A DNA stretch of 64,000 bases. Source: Vibrio azureus. Its GTDB lineage: Bacteria > Pseudomonadota > Gammaproteobacteria > Enterobacterales > Vibrionaceae. This document shows, one piece after another, positions 28,701 through 37,054 of this stretch. The stretch lies in NCBI RefSeq assembly GCF_002849855.1, contig NZ_CP018617.1, forward strand, positions 310,001 through 374,000, given 5' to 3'. The notes under the pieces are model-generated. The model did no database searches. It saw only the letters and a program-made list of their open reading frames with translations, and was not told the DNA's origin. Within the stretch, counting starts at the first letter, position 1; each line of letters opens with the position of its first letter. The translations under genes were made by a program, and so were the position numbers.

Positions 28701-30302
28701 ATTGCGCCAGATAGAGCGACATTGGACGCCAGCATACTAGGCAAAAATCAACGTTTTGGTATTGCCGAGCATCGTGGCGGCGTTAAGCTCAGTGGTTTAG
28801 TCTTTAACTCGTTTGAACTTGTTAATACAGTCGCTAATGTCGCGTTAAGCCTTGACGAGCAGGCCTTGAATTTTGATGGAACATCGCGCTTAGCACTCCC
28901 TAGTCGTAAGGTATTGAAGTACCCAGTAGCTTATGCCGAGATGGACTTTGATGGCGATATGCGTTTGGCTGATGGTGTCGTAAAAATTAATGGTAAGGTC
29001 AACAATAATAGTTATGTTTTAGCGGGTGAGTGTAAGCTTAAAGGTGAGTTTGCCTACTATGCGTGGTTCAATGATGAACGATCAGGGGACTTTGTTTTCT
29101 CTTTAGGGGGATACCATCCTAAATATAGCAAGCCAGCTCACTATCCAAGTGTCTCTCGCTTAGAATTTGGCTGGAAAATAAGCCGTAATTTGTCGATAAA
29201 AGGGGATATGTACGCTGCCTTGACCCCTTCATGCATCATGGCAGGAGGAATGCTAAAAGCCAGTTTTGAAACCGGACCTTTGGAAGCTGGCTTTAAGGCA
29301 AAAACCGATTTTATCATGGCATGGCAACCCTTCTATTATGAAGCCGAACTCAGCGTTGATGTTTACGCAAGCGTGGAATTGAGGGTAGATTTTGGATTGT
29401 TCACCGCGTCTGTTGAATTTAGTACTTCGATTGGCGCTGATCTATCTATATGGGGACCTGACTTTGCTGGGAAAGCGCGTATTGATTGGGACATTTATGA
29501 ATTCTCAATTGGCTTTGGGCCTAAGAAAAACCAAAATACCGCAGGTATTAGTTGGGGAGATTTTAAAGACCAATACATACCTAGCTTATCATCGCCTGAA
29601 TTTGTTGACCTGTCGATTGAGTCAGGGCAGATAGGGTCTATTGATGCATGGAAAGTCGTTGATCCCGATCAACTAGAACTTCGATGTCAAAGTCCTATTC
29701 CTGTCAACATGTTAGCATTAAAATCTTCGGACAGAGAGGCATCAAACCGCGATTATGTCGAACAAGGTGACGCGTTTAATTTAGCGCCAGTTAAGGCCCA
29801 AAAAATAACAGATTGGGAAATCGACATACTCTATAAAGTATCCAATGATCCCGATTTTACTAGTCTCAAAAAAGGGATGTACTTCGAAGGAGACTCTCTG
29901 AGTAAAAACTTCCCTAAAGCGATTTGGGGCAAAGATTTCATACCAAAGCTCGAAACGCAAAGTCACTCTACGATTTCATTACTCAATGGAGCGCGAATTG
30001 TCGCGGCTAATGGTAAGCCTCCTGGCTTTACCGAAGCACTGGATGCTGACGAATTTAAATATCAAGATATCGTAGAAAATGATCCTTATTGGCAATGGGG
30101 CAGCGCCCTAAAACCATTAGTACCGAAACACGATGCCACTAATATACAAAGCATCACAGACAGTCTTACCAGTGCTGAAGTGGCCATCAAGCGGGCCAAT
30201 ATTGCACAGCTGTTTGATAGTGATGTCGAGATGGATGTAACTCCATTACATAGAGATATTCAATCGGCCTTTATCGGGGTGCCTCAAGTCTACGATCGTT
30301 AA
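25779..30302 (+). CDS. Giant DUF6603-type protein (1507 aa)
   Basis: 1507 residues, no signal peptide, beta-rich. Long runs of alternating strands carry repeated motifs such as LSGLVFNSFELVNTVANVAL and INGKVNNNSYVLAGECKLKG. The region at about residues 1165-1270 matches my memory of DUF6603: ETGPLEAGFKAKTDFIMAWQ, FYYEAELSVDVYASVEL, then TSIGADLSIWGPDFAGKA and DWDIYEFSIGFG. DUF6603 proteins are large and uncharacterised and occur in diverse bacteria and fungi. The internal pattern suggests a long beta-helix or beta-solenoid-like body. With the two next genes it forms the core of the array. Localisation is unclear, as no export signal is seen. Confidence 0.8.
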   Translation: MLAKLFAEKSLRLTTPAVDLALDYDAVVDHSISASGYAISLGVTPKQLEGDIFTIIELLGGDGAGQDAKDFLGEGIADVMSFIHFETGQIKLGDMVSFSYDDIRLVYEQAAKGDKEKEEANKGDTGYDDTDNSETLLTKRNTCIEVRGGLMFDVDVSDLLGEGASVPELNFAGLLRINVGNMGFAPISFVPDEQSVVLPKSLTIPLFGLEDDLTITPDIEGLNFVSRGSGKDKHALVTFSGTLLITGGPSWMQPANNEPLKLPLVLSAKQVDGVRRLALTTPLFIQALSLDLAEILGTAADLGELGLSLGNLNLLVSSGHSNNGDQGKATCSGSIECHWRLPSVLNDVLPIEPFVVFDSNRAEQTTFKMRLNFSESGLTVDLLSSPLAPAEFAGFEFYSETRRNTYNESCLWWVMKSHQFGHIEFTSPKFVSDGSGAMRGSGSYKILEPLSLPLSLLKDLLANVGLGAVGELLPNSVALPIQSEGKDLKLGLDSFGVLGELMDDALGAVGLDIDAFKALLPDWLEHFFTISLPSQCDYHFNIDSKGSCTGGITLAEGETLKLLLPAGPALYGIELNSFSLGQYQAGKMGVLEADGTIDLFLLPEIVASMAASAAKVPMLPPSSSLITQLKFENLLALVDLNTKSIQPVFFDDISLSRTGVEGFELVSQWHFPKPTVDALQLAHTITPLIDFVTTKEALLESNADDSPFDTYFEIGENYLQLPEYLGGVILGKKGGSIERFEAKELWPFVANSLNFIKTGQVEHLLAAMPIEYRIGSQDVSFFGLADIQVNYLLSSPDELADVGFQKLQLKGEDQTRALSVLPKSIVNGQEEGNGLVTLLRGEVDLSDAMKMSTTFGFAMSEQGVHSGFNASGQLAQLFAIDIKGAVALNTEPKASIMLEGATSLRVADHQVMFGSVSIQNDNLRITGGLDLFPYLPQVNMSAFIEGELSSSDFSLNGQLIFSLFGNSLLKGDLVIAPDRATLDASILGKNQRFGIAEHRGGVKLSGLVFNSFELVNTVANVALSLDEQALNFDGTSRLALPSRKVLKYPVAYAEMDFDGDMRLADGVVKINGKVNNNSYVLAGECKLKGEFAYYAWFNDERSGDFVFSLGGYHPKYSKPAHYPSVSRLEFGWKISRNLSIKGDMYAALTPSCIMAGGMLKASFETGPLEAGFKAKTDFIMAWQPFYYEAELSVDVYASVELRVDFGLFTASVEFSTSIGADLSIWGPDFAGKARIDWDIYEFSIGFGPKKNQNTAGISWGDFKDQYIPSLSSPEFVDLSIESGQIGSIDAWKVVDPDQLELRCQSPIPVNMLALKSSDREASNRDYVEQGDAFNLAPVKAQKITDWEIDILYKVSNDPDFTSLKKGMYFEGDSLSKNFPKAIWGKDFIPKLETQSHSTISLLNGARIVAANGKPPGFTEALDADEFKYQDIVENDPYWQWGSALKPLVPKHDATNIQSITDSLTSAEVAIKRANIAQLFDSDVEMDVTPLHRDIQSAFIGVPQVYDR

Positions 30303-30382
30303 TCATCACGCTTTACCTTCTTACGCTCTAACTCAATACCAATGTCTCACATTGAAGTCATCGGCTTCGATATGGGGGTTAT

Positions 30383-30448
30383 TTCTTCCTTGAATTCGGC
30401 TCAGTGGCCTCGCTCTGAATCAAGCATCTTTAGGCCACTTAGGTATAT
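30383..30448 (+). repeat. Dispersed repeat, partial copy inside the array
   Basis: Matches the 3' part of the long repeat at 18957-19256 (CTTCCTTGAATTCGGCTCAG to CACTTAGGTATA). Lies between the 1507-aa and 786-aa genes. Confidence 0.75.
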
Positions 30449-30542
30449 GGGTTGGTGTTTTTCAAAGTGGTAAAGCAGCAAATGCAAGCGTTGAGAATAT
30501 AAAAGTAATGTTCAGAATATAAAAATAAAGGTGGGATATTCA

Positions 30543-32903
30543 ATGACGGATGACCAGTTACAATTTATTGATTACCGTAAGCCTAAACTTGAAGCTGGTT
30601 ATTATCAGTTTGATGCTAAACAGAGGTTTCAAGGCGAATCAAGCAGTGACAAAATGCAGGTATGTGTTGCGGGTGAACGTGTCAGTATCGACCCCAAATT
30701 TATCTTTGCTCAATACCCACCTCCGGGCGAAAAAGGAGACTTCTCAGATACCATTCCACATATCTCATTTACGAAGGGCAGTTTACCGTGGCTCCGCTCT
30801 GCCTATGATAAAGATGATGAATTGGACGCTGGTGAGAATTATGAGATTTATGAACCTTGGTTGTACTTGCTAACGACCAATCAAAATGACGTCGAAGAGG
30901 GAAGTGTTAGGTTGAATGGACCTATCCCGTTAGAAGAACTCAATAAGGGCGTCTATTTCCCACTAAATCAAAAAGCGTCGCTCATTGCCGATATATCCCT
31001 ACCAGCGGCATCAAAAACCGTACGAACCATTGATGTTAAGAAAAGTTTGTTTAATAAACTGATTCTTAATGGGAGGCTAAACACCAAAGATAAAGATCAA
31101 CTTGAGTATTTGGCGCACATTCGTCGTCGATGGCAACCTGTAGGGGATGAAATCCGCTTGATGAGTACCACTAAAGCTGATCTCAATAGTGGTGATTTAT
31201 CAAAGCTGGCAGAGCTGAATTTACCTAGGGGATCTTCAGTTTCAGTGATCTCTAAAGACCGTGGTTGGCTGGTACAAAATAGCCTAAAAGGTGACATGCT
31301 GATTGATGCTGTGCCAACAGTGGATAATCATTTTGTAGTTCAAAAAATGTCACTAAAACGAGAGCTTTCGGTATTAGTATCAAATCGTTTTGGGCAAAGT
31401 GCGACTTCAGAAAATGCGAGTCGATACCCTGGTGGGCTAGAAAATACCGCGAGTGTGCTGTCTTTAGAGAGTTATTTAACCGAAGCGGTATTATCTGAAA
31501 TTCGATTACTCAGCGATAATGATTATCTTCGGTTTATTGTGCTGACTTCTTGGGATTTCTACTGTCAACCTGCGAAGATCAACTTTGAAGAGCGCGCTAA
31601 AGCATTAGATGTGAACGCATTTAAACTTCCCGACAGAAAAATACAACAAGCGAACGATTTTAGTGATCGATTACAAGCAGGTTTGGTTGCTGTACCTCAC
31701 CAGTATCGACAAGGCGCTCAATCGATTTCTTGGTATCGAGGACCATTATCACCCACCACTATGGGGGACTTTTCTACGATACAATTATCAGAACTAGAGC
31801 GTTGCCATTTGAATAATTCTTATAGTGCAACTGACGCCGACAAACTGTTGCGCTTCCATAGAAAAGAGGGGATGTTTGATATTACTTATAGCGCTGCTTA
31901 TGAGCTAGGACGTTTTTTGTCCTTTAAAAATTCTCAATTCCTAAGCGCACTAACGCAATATAAGCGTGCTCGATCCCGTTATGTCACACTGACAGATTCT
32001 GACGAAGTTCGAAATAATGCGGCAGCACAAAGAGGGATTAATATTGCGCGTTTACCCTATGCCAAACTTGATGAAACTGAAATGGAATCACAAAAAAGCG
32101 ATATCCATCAATGGCTCATGGAACTTGGTGACCTATCGGCGGTGCCTAATTGGTATCTCATTCCAGACCCAGACCTCTTACCATCTCGCTGCTTAAGAGT
32201 ATTCAGTATCGACCCTAAATGGATTCAAAGTTTATGGTTGGGCGCTTTGTCATTAAACGGCCGGCCTGACATTACTTATGCTCTGTTTGAGGAATGCCAT
32301 CAAGCACTATGGAATCAGTTGCCTCAGCATGGGGTGTTACTACGGTCAGATATCGTGTGGGCATATCCGGAGTTGATGGTGGAAATGAGAAATGTTGGTG
32401 ACGCCTCAACCCATCTGAACTTAGATTTAGAAACATACAAAGGCGATAATGCTGATGAATACACCGACTTTATCGAGCAGCAATGTCCGCTAAGCCCGAT
32501 AACGATTAAGCGGGATTTAGCCAAAGATACCTTACTTGTCTGTACACAAGTTCCATTTGATTATGCATCCCTTGCGTTGCCTCCAGAAAGTTTACATTAC
32601 GGCTCTGACTTTAATTATCAAACACATCTTTACACTAAAGATATTAAGTTCCGTGGTACCACCGCTATTGAAGGCTTAGAGATACCTATGACAGATAACA
32701 AGCTCGCGATTATTGACGTAACGGCTTTGTCAGAGGCTATCGTGACTCAATTAACGGCTGTACTGCAAAGCAAGCCAGAAAACGCAGACTATATTGACGG
32801 ATTATCGCATTTTAAATCCGCAAGGTTTAGCCGATTTATGCTGGAGGGGGAACCAAAAGTGGAATTTACCGTTGGTCTTGAAAACACAGGAACACAAGAA
32901 TGA
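30543..32903 (+). CDS. Large array protein (786 aa), unknown
   Basis: About 786 residues from the ATG behind AAAGGTGG; an upstream GTG at 30531 is less likely. No signal peptide. The start reads QFIDYRKPKLEAGYYQF, then VSIDPKFIFAQYPPPGEKG, IPHISFTKGSLPWLRSAYD and EPWLYLLTTNQ. I recall this arrangement from long uncharacterised proteins that occur near DUF6603 genes, unverified here. The middle is helical, ending with a strand-rich C-terminus. It overlaps the next gene by 4 bp, so the two are probably made in fixed ratio and may form a complex. Confidence 0.75.
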   Translation: MTDDQLQFIDYRKPKLEAGYYQFDAKQRFQGESSSDKMQVCVAGERVSIDPKFIFAQYPPPGEKGDFSDTIPHISFTKGSLPWLRSAYDKDDELDAGENYEIYEPWLYLLTTNQNDVEEGSVRLNGPIPLEELNKGVYFPLNQKASLIADISLPAASKTVRTIDVKKSLFNKLILNGRLNTKDKDQLEYLAHIRRRWQPVGDEIRLMSTTKADLNSGDLSKLAELNLPRGSSVSVISKDRGWLVQNSLKGDMLIDAVPTVDNHFVVQKMSLKRELSVLVSNRFGQSATSENASRYPGGLENTASVLSLESYLTEAVLSEIRLLSDNDYLRFIVLTSWDFYCQPAKINFEERAKALDVNAFKLPDRKIQQANDFSDRLQAGLVAVPHQYRQGAQSISWYRGPLSPTTMGDFSTIQLSELERCHLNNSYSATDADKLLRFHRKEGMFDITYSAAYELGRFLSFKNSQFLSALTQYKRARSRYVTLTDSDEVRNNAAAQRGINIARLPYAKLDETEMESQKSDIHQWLMELGDLSAVPNWYLIPDPDLLPSRCLRVFSIDPKWIQSLWLGALSLNGRPDITYALFEECHQALWNQLPQHGVLLRSDIVWAYPELMVEMRNVGDASTHLNLDLETYKGDNADEYTDFIEQQCPLSPITIKRDLAKDTLLVCTQVPFDYASLALPPESLHYGSDFNYQTHLYTKDIKFRGTTAIEGLEIPMTDNKLAIIDVTALSEAIVTQLTAVLQSKPENADYIDGLSHFKSARFSRFMLEGEPKVEFTVGLENTGTQE

Positions 32904-35900
32904 ATAAGACAATGAACTTCTTAACTGTCCCGATGAGAGTCGATGCGCTTGTGGCTGATTTCCCCATGAATGCGGTAAAGACATCAGATGACTTTGATGA
33001 CTTACCTTATCTAAGCCAAGACAATATCGACGTAAACTACGATACCGCCAATTTGGCCTCTTCTATCGCGAATACCTCATTTAACAACCTGTGTACGTTA
33101 CCACCAGGCATTCATCTGCACTGGAGCTTACCGGATGCGCTAACCAAGGGTGAGGTGACAGACGAGGGACTTAAAATGCCCAAAGTCCCCAATCGGTGGC
33201 TCATCTTACGTAATCTGAAAACCGATACAGATCCTGAGTTAGTTGATAATGAGTTATTGGCTAATAAGAGTTGGATCATCGAAAGTGATTACATTCACTC
33301 GGAAGACGCGCAATCCGTGCGCGCAATTTGTATTCCGAGCCTAGATAAAGGCGAGGGGAAACAAAAGCCCTATCATTATCTAGGACGTCAAATTGAACTT
33401 AATCAGTGGCTCAGTGAAACAGAAGAGCAAAAAGCAAAAGCCAGCTACTTGCCAGAGCTTAATGTGCTCGGTTGGGGTACGCCTTATTTTTCGTCACTTT
33501 ATACGGACTGTTTTAGCGTCTTTGGGGCTTTCGATGAAGGCATGACCAGTGAACAAGTGGCTAATTATGAATATCAAGTATTTGGTTGGTATTCCGATGA
33601 AACGCAAGATTATGTTCAGGACTCACTTATCAATGGAGAGACGTCTTTAGACACATTCATTTCCGACGCTAAACAAACCGCAAACTGGCAGGTTGAAGGC
33701 GATGTTATTGCTCAAAGGTTGCTATGTTACGGAAAAGTCAGTTTTGCTGATGAGCTTAACTTACGTGACTCCTTTAATGAAAAAGAGACAAGGTTTAATT
33801 TTTCTAAAAGTCCAATGGAGGCGGTTGCTCGTCATCTGGCGCAACGGTTTGTTGCAGAGCATGTGGAAAGTACCTCCGACGAAGATGAGAAAGAAGAAGT
33901 TGAAAAGCTTGAAAATCAGTTGCTCTCTGTTTTGATCAATGAAGACGTTCAAGGGCAGAGTATTGATTTTGTGGATAGCCTGAAATCGTCGCGACATGAA
34001 CAAGAGTTTGCTGCTGTTAGCTCGGGTTATTTATGGAAGTTAAAATCGGACGAAGCGATATTTAAAGAGGCAGTGATTGACCTAGATAGTGACAACGAAA
34101 GTGAACTACAGTCACTAAAGCTGAAGTTGAATCAGTTCAAAATCAAGGTCAAAATCCGTTTGTCTGAACTTAACCGATTGCAAGAGCTAGCCAACCAAAA
34201 CAAACACACGTTACAGTTTTTTCGAAGGTTACTTTACAGTGACTGGACCAAGTACATGCTGAGTTTGCATCCTACCGATCTTCAAAGTGATAGCTATCCT
34301 GATTTCAATCAAATTGCGTTTATGATGCGAACCGATACGATAGCGAAGCTGAAAGAACATGAAGATTTGCAGAGCTCGTTAATGAGTTCAATTGAGGCTG
34401 AAATTTGCGGGATTATGGCTTCTTACCGGGGAGAGCTCGATTTGAGTGAATCGGAAGTCGAGCGCTTTGCCTCGCCACTAATTCAAGTTCCAGGTCCTCG
34501 ATATTGGAAGCCAAAAGATCCAACGCTGTTACTTTCAGGTGAAGTTGTAAACCCCTCTCGTCGACACGGAAAAGATGGCGTATTGAAGTGCCAAGTTGTG
34601 TCGTGTGAAATGCTGACCAACGAGATGGATAGATCGATGACTCAGTGGTTACAAAATATGGATACACAGCAGCCTTGGCAATGGGCCGCTCATTCCCTGA
34701 ATCAGTGGCAACAGCAACCGTGGTCACCTTTATTCATGGAGTGGCGTGTGGCAGGCTTTCCTGATGAACGAGCGAGGACAGACAAAGAGGGAGAGAACTA
34801 TCAATATGACCAAGATTATGTCACTACACAGTACAGAATTCCCCTTAATGATGATCATTACTCGTTACCAAGTGCCGCTGTTGATCTGACTAAAGACAGA
34901 GAGCAAGAGCATTTAGTCACAGAAAGTCCCAATACCGTAAATGGACGGTCTTTACTGACTTTCTCTTTTAAAAAAGTCGTGTTAGAGAAGCTAAAAAAAT
35001 ACAAAGATGAGCTAGAAGACCAAGCGATTAATGAGGATGTTGACGAGTTTAATCATCGTCTTGAAACCATTTACGAACAATATGATGCTGAACCCATAAT
35101 GATGCAAACCTTGGATGGCTTGCATGATGAGTTGATAATGTACAGTAACTTAACTTTGCTAAAATTGTTTGACCCTTCACAGTTTGCCCATACAGATGGT
35201 TTTGATAAAGATATCAGCGATGAAGTGAATGCGCTTCTTGGTAACAAAAAATTTAAATTGCCGTCTACTGGGCATCGCTTTACACCCATTAAAAATGGTG
35301 ACCTGCAAATAGAACAGCTTCGAGTCGTTGATACGTTTGGCCGTTACAAAAATATAATCAACCCACATCGCTTACCAGAAAATAGCCGAATAAACTCAAT
35401 GCCACGAGTATTATCCCCTTTAAGGCTTTCATTTCGTTGGCTTGATCTGATTGACGAGGATACACAAGCTGTATCACCGATCAGTGGCTGGATTGGATAC
35501 AATCTTTTTGATGAAACCGTGATGATTTATGATTCTCAGGGGTACTTTGTAGGGGCAATAAACAGTGATGGTGAGTGGGTTGATGATCATGGTGATAAGC
35601 AAGCGTTGAACGTTGTTAATAATGCCAAATTACGTTCTTTGATTCTAAAATTACTCAGCTTTCATAACGATAATCGTATTTCTAAAGCTCAGTTTATTGA
35701 CCAATCACATGTGACCGAAGAGCTTTGGCAAAACTTTATCGAATTGAACCTTATAGTCCCCTACAAGCAAGGCACTAAAGCTTATCGGTTGCCGATAACC
35801 CGCGAAATGTGGCCAGCAGAGGCAGGCGTTGAGTATGAAGAAGCACTATCGCTATTTTCAGCATCAAGAAGTTCGACGAACTATTGGCCAAAGTTGAAAC

Positions 35901-36940
35901 AAGCGATTAGGCGTGGACAAGATAACGTTGAACCTTTGGGTAGTGAAAATAACATGTACTGCCCATTTCAGCCGCTAGCGATTGTCAGTGCTAATCTGGA
36001 TCTGCAGTTAATGGGTAAAGCCGATGTCGATAAAAGTTGGGCCGCACTAAATGAGTACTTAGAGACAGGAAAGCGCCGGAATCGACAGTTCACTAAGGTG
36101 AAATGGCCAATTAAACTGGGTGAATACAATAATATTGATGATGGTTTGATTGGCTATTGGACAGTTGCTGAAGGTGTTCTGTCAGAAACAGGATACTTTC
36201 CTCAATCTGATATGAGGGATGTTCATGGAGAAACGGATGAGTCGCTTGTCGATGCGGCAAATTTTGATCCGAATGAGCATGATTATGTCGACCAAATACG
36301 AGGTGAAGGTGTGCTAAACCTTACTCGTTCATTGGATGACGAACCATTAGAGCTACTCATGCTGATGGATGTTCAAAGCAAAGTCCATGCGACCACGGGG
36401 ATAGTACCAAGAAAATTGCTAAGGCTTGACCCAGAAGATTACATTAACGCTCTAAAGAATATTCAAGCTGACTACTTTGCAGCTCCGTTACTCAGTCCAA
36501 CAGAGACATTTTCTATTCCGTTGGCGAGTCAGATCACTTGGGAGTGGCAACAAACGTTACCACAGGGAGAAAGGTTGCAAAAATTCAGTGGACGGCTTGT
36601 TAATAAAGCGACTTTTATTGATCGTATTATAAACAGTCAGAATGGTGGTGAAAACACTCACATAATCGTTGGGAGTGTCGCTATGAACCCAGAAGAGTTG
36701 TGGCAATGGATGATTCAACATGAAGTATTAGCCATCATTCCTAGTGCACCTAATCTAGGGTTGCTTAACGCAGTTGATGTTTCTTTATGGTCAAAAGAGT
36801 GGCAGCAAGTGTGGGGACAGCTAGATCCTATCGTTCAAGCAAGTTGTGAGCAACAAATAGCACCTCTATCCAGCGTAGGCGTTTTAGCCAGTAAATTAAA
36901 GGCTGTAGAAGGTAGACTAAAACCCGCTATGGATAATTAA
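32900..36940 (+). CDS. Giant array protein (1346 aa), unknown
   Basis: 1346 residues, translationally coupled to the preceding gene through ATGA. No signal peptide or membrane span. Near residue 70 it has TLPPGIHLHWSLPDALTKG followed by VPNRWLILRNL, a motif I associate with giant uncharacterised proteins of the same type of cluster. Helical stretches (ELQSLKLKLNQFKIKVKIRL) alternate with beta regions such as LRVVDTFGRYKNIINPHRLP and RLSFRWLDLIDE. The C-terminal third is acidic and aromatic-rich. Function unknown. Size, coupling and lack of export signal suggest a structural subunit assembled in the cytoplasm. Confidence 0.8.
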   Translation: MNKTMNFLTVPMRVDALVADFPMNAVKTSDDFDDLPYLSQDNIDVNYDTANLASSIANTSFNNLCTLPPGIHLHWSLPDALTKGEVTDEGLKMPKVPNRWLILRNLKTDTDPELVDNELLANKSWIIESDYIHSEDAQSVRAICIPSLDKGEGKQKPYHYLGRQIELNQWLSETEEQKAKASYLPELNVLGWGTPYFSSLYTDCFSVFGAFDEGMTSEQVANYEYQVFGWYSDETQDYVQDSLINGETSLDTFISDAKQTANWQVEGDVIAQRLLCYGKVSFADELNLRDSFNEKETRFNFSKSPMEAVARHLAQRFVAEHVESTSDEDEKEEVEKLENQLLSVLINEDVQGQSIDFVDSLKSSRHEQEFAAVSSGYLWKLKSDEAIFKEAVIDLDSDNESELQSLKLKLNQFKIKVKIRLSELNRLQELANQNKHTLQFFRRLLYSDWTKYMLSLHPTDLQSDSYPDFNQIAFMMRTDTIAKLKEHEDLQSSLMSSIEAEICGIMASYRGELDLSESEVERFASPLIQVPGPRYWKPKDPTLLLSGEVVNPSRRHGKDGVLKCQVVSCEMLTNEMDRSMTQWLQNMDTQQPWQWAAHSLNQWQQQPWSPLFMEWRVAGFPDERARTDKEGENYQYDQDYVTTQYRIPLNDDHYSLPSAAVDLTKDREQEHLVTESPNTVNGRSLLTFSFKKVVLEKLKKYKDELEDQAINEDVDEFNHRLETIYEQYDAEPIMMQTLDGLHDELIMYSNLTLLKLFDPSQFAHTDGFDKDISDEVNALLGNKKFKLPSTGHRFTPIKNGDLQIEQLRVVDTFGRYKNIINPHRLPENSRINSMPRVLSPLRLSFRWLDLIDEDTQAVSPISGWIGYNLFDETVMIYDSQGYFVGAINSDGEWVDDHGDKQALNVVNNAKLRSLILKLLSFHNDNRISKAQFIDQSHVTEELWQNFIELNLIVPYKQGTKAYRLPITREMWPAEAGVEYEEALSLFSASRSSTNYWPKLKQAIRRGQDNVEPLGSENNMYCPFQPLAIVSANLDLQLMGKADVDKSWAALNEYLETGKRRNRQFTKVKWPIKLGEYNNIDDGLIGYWTVAEGVLSETGYFPQSDMRDVHGETDESLVDAANFDPNEHDYVDQIRGEGVLNLTRSLDDEPLELLMLMDVQSKVHATTGIVPRKLLRLDPEDYINALKNIQADYFAAPLLSPTETFSIPLASQITWEWQQTLPQGERLQKFSGRLVNKATFIDRIINSQNGGENTHIIVGSVAMNPEELWQWMIQHEVLAIIPSAPNLGLLNAVDVSLWSKEWQQVWGQLDPIVQASCEQQIAPLSSVGVLASKLKAVEGRLKPAMDN

Positions 36941-36961
36941 TACTGTTTTTAAAAAACAGTA
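36941..36961. promoter_or_regulatory. 21-bp palindrome resembling a LexA box but one base longer
   Basis: TACTGTTTTT-A-AAAAACAGTA, perfect 10-bp arms around one central base. CTGT and ACAG are separated by 9 instead of the 8 bases of a LexA box. It lies right after the 1346-aa gene and 94 bp before the tail-collar gene. Confidence 0.5.
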
Positions 36962-37054
36962 GACATCGGAAAAGTAGTAAATGTCGAAAAAGCTACTTTA
37001 TTAATTTTTTAATTAATATTTAAATTAAATAATAAAATTAACCAGGTGTTTATT

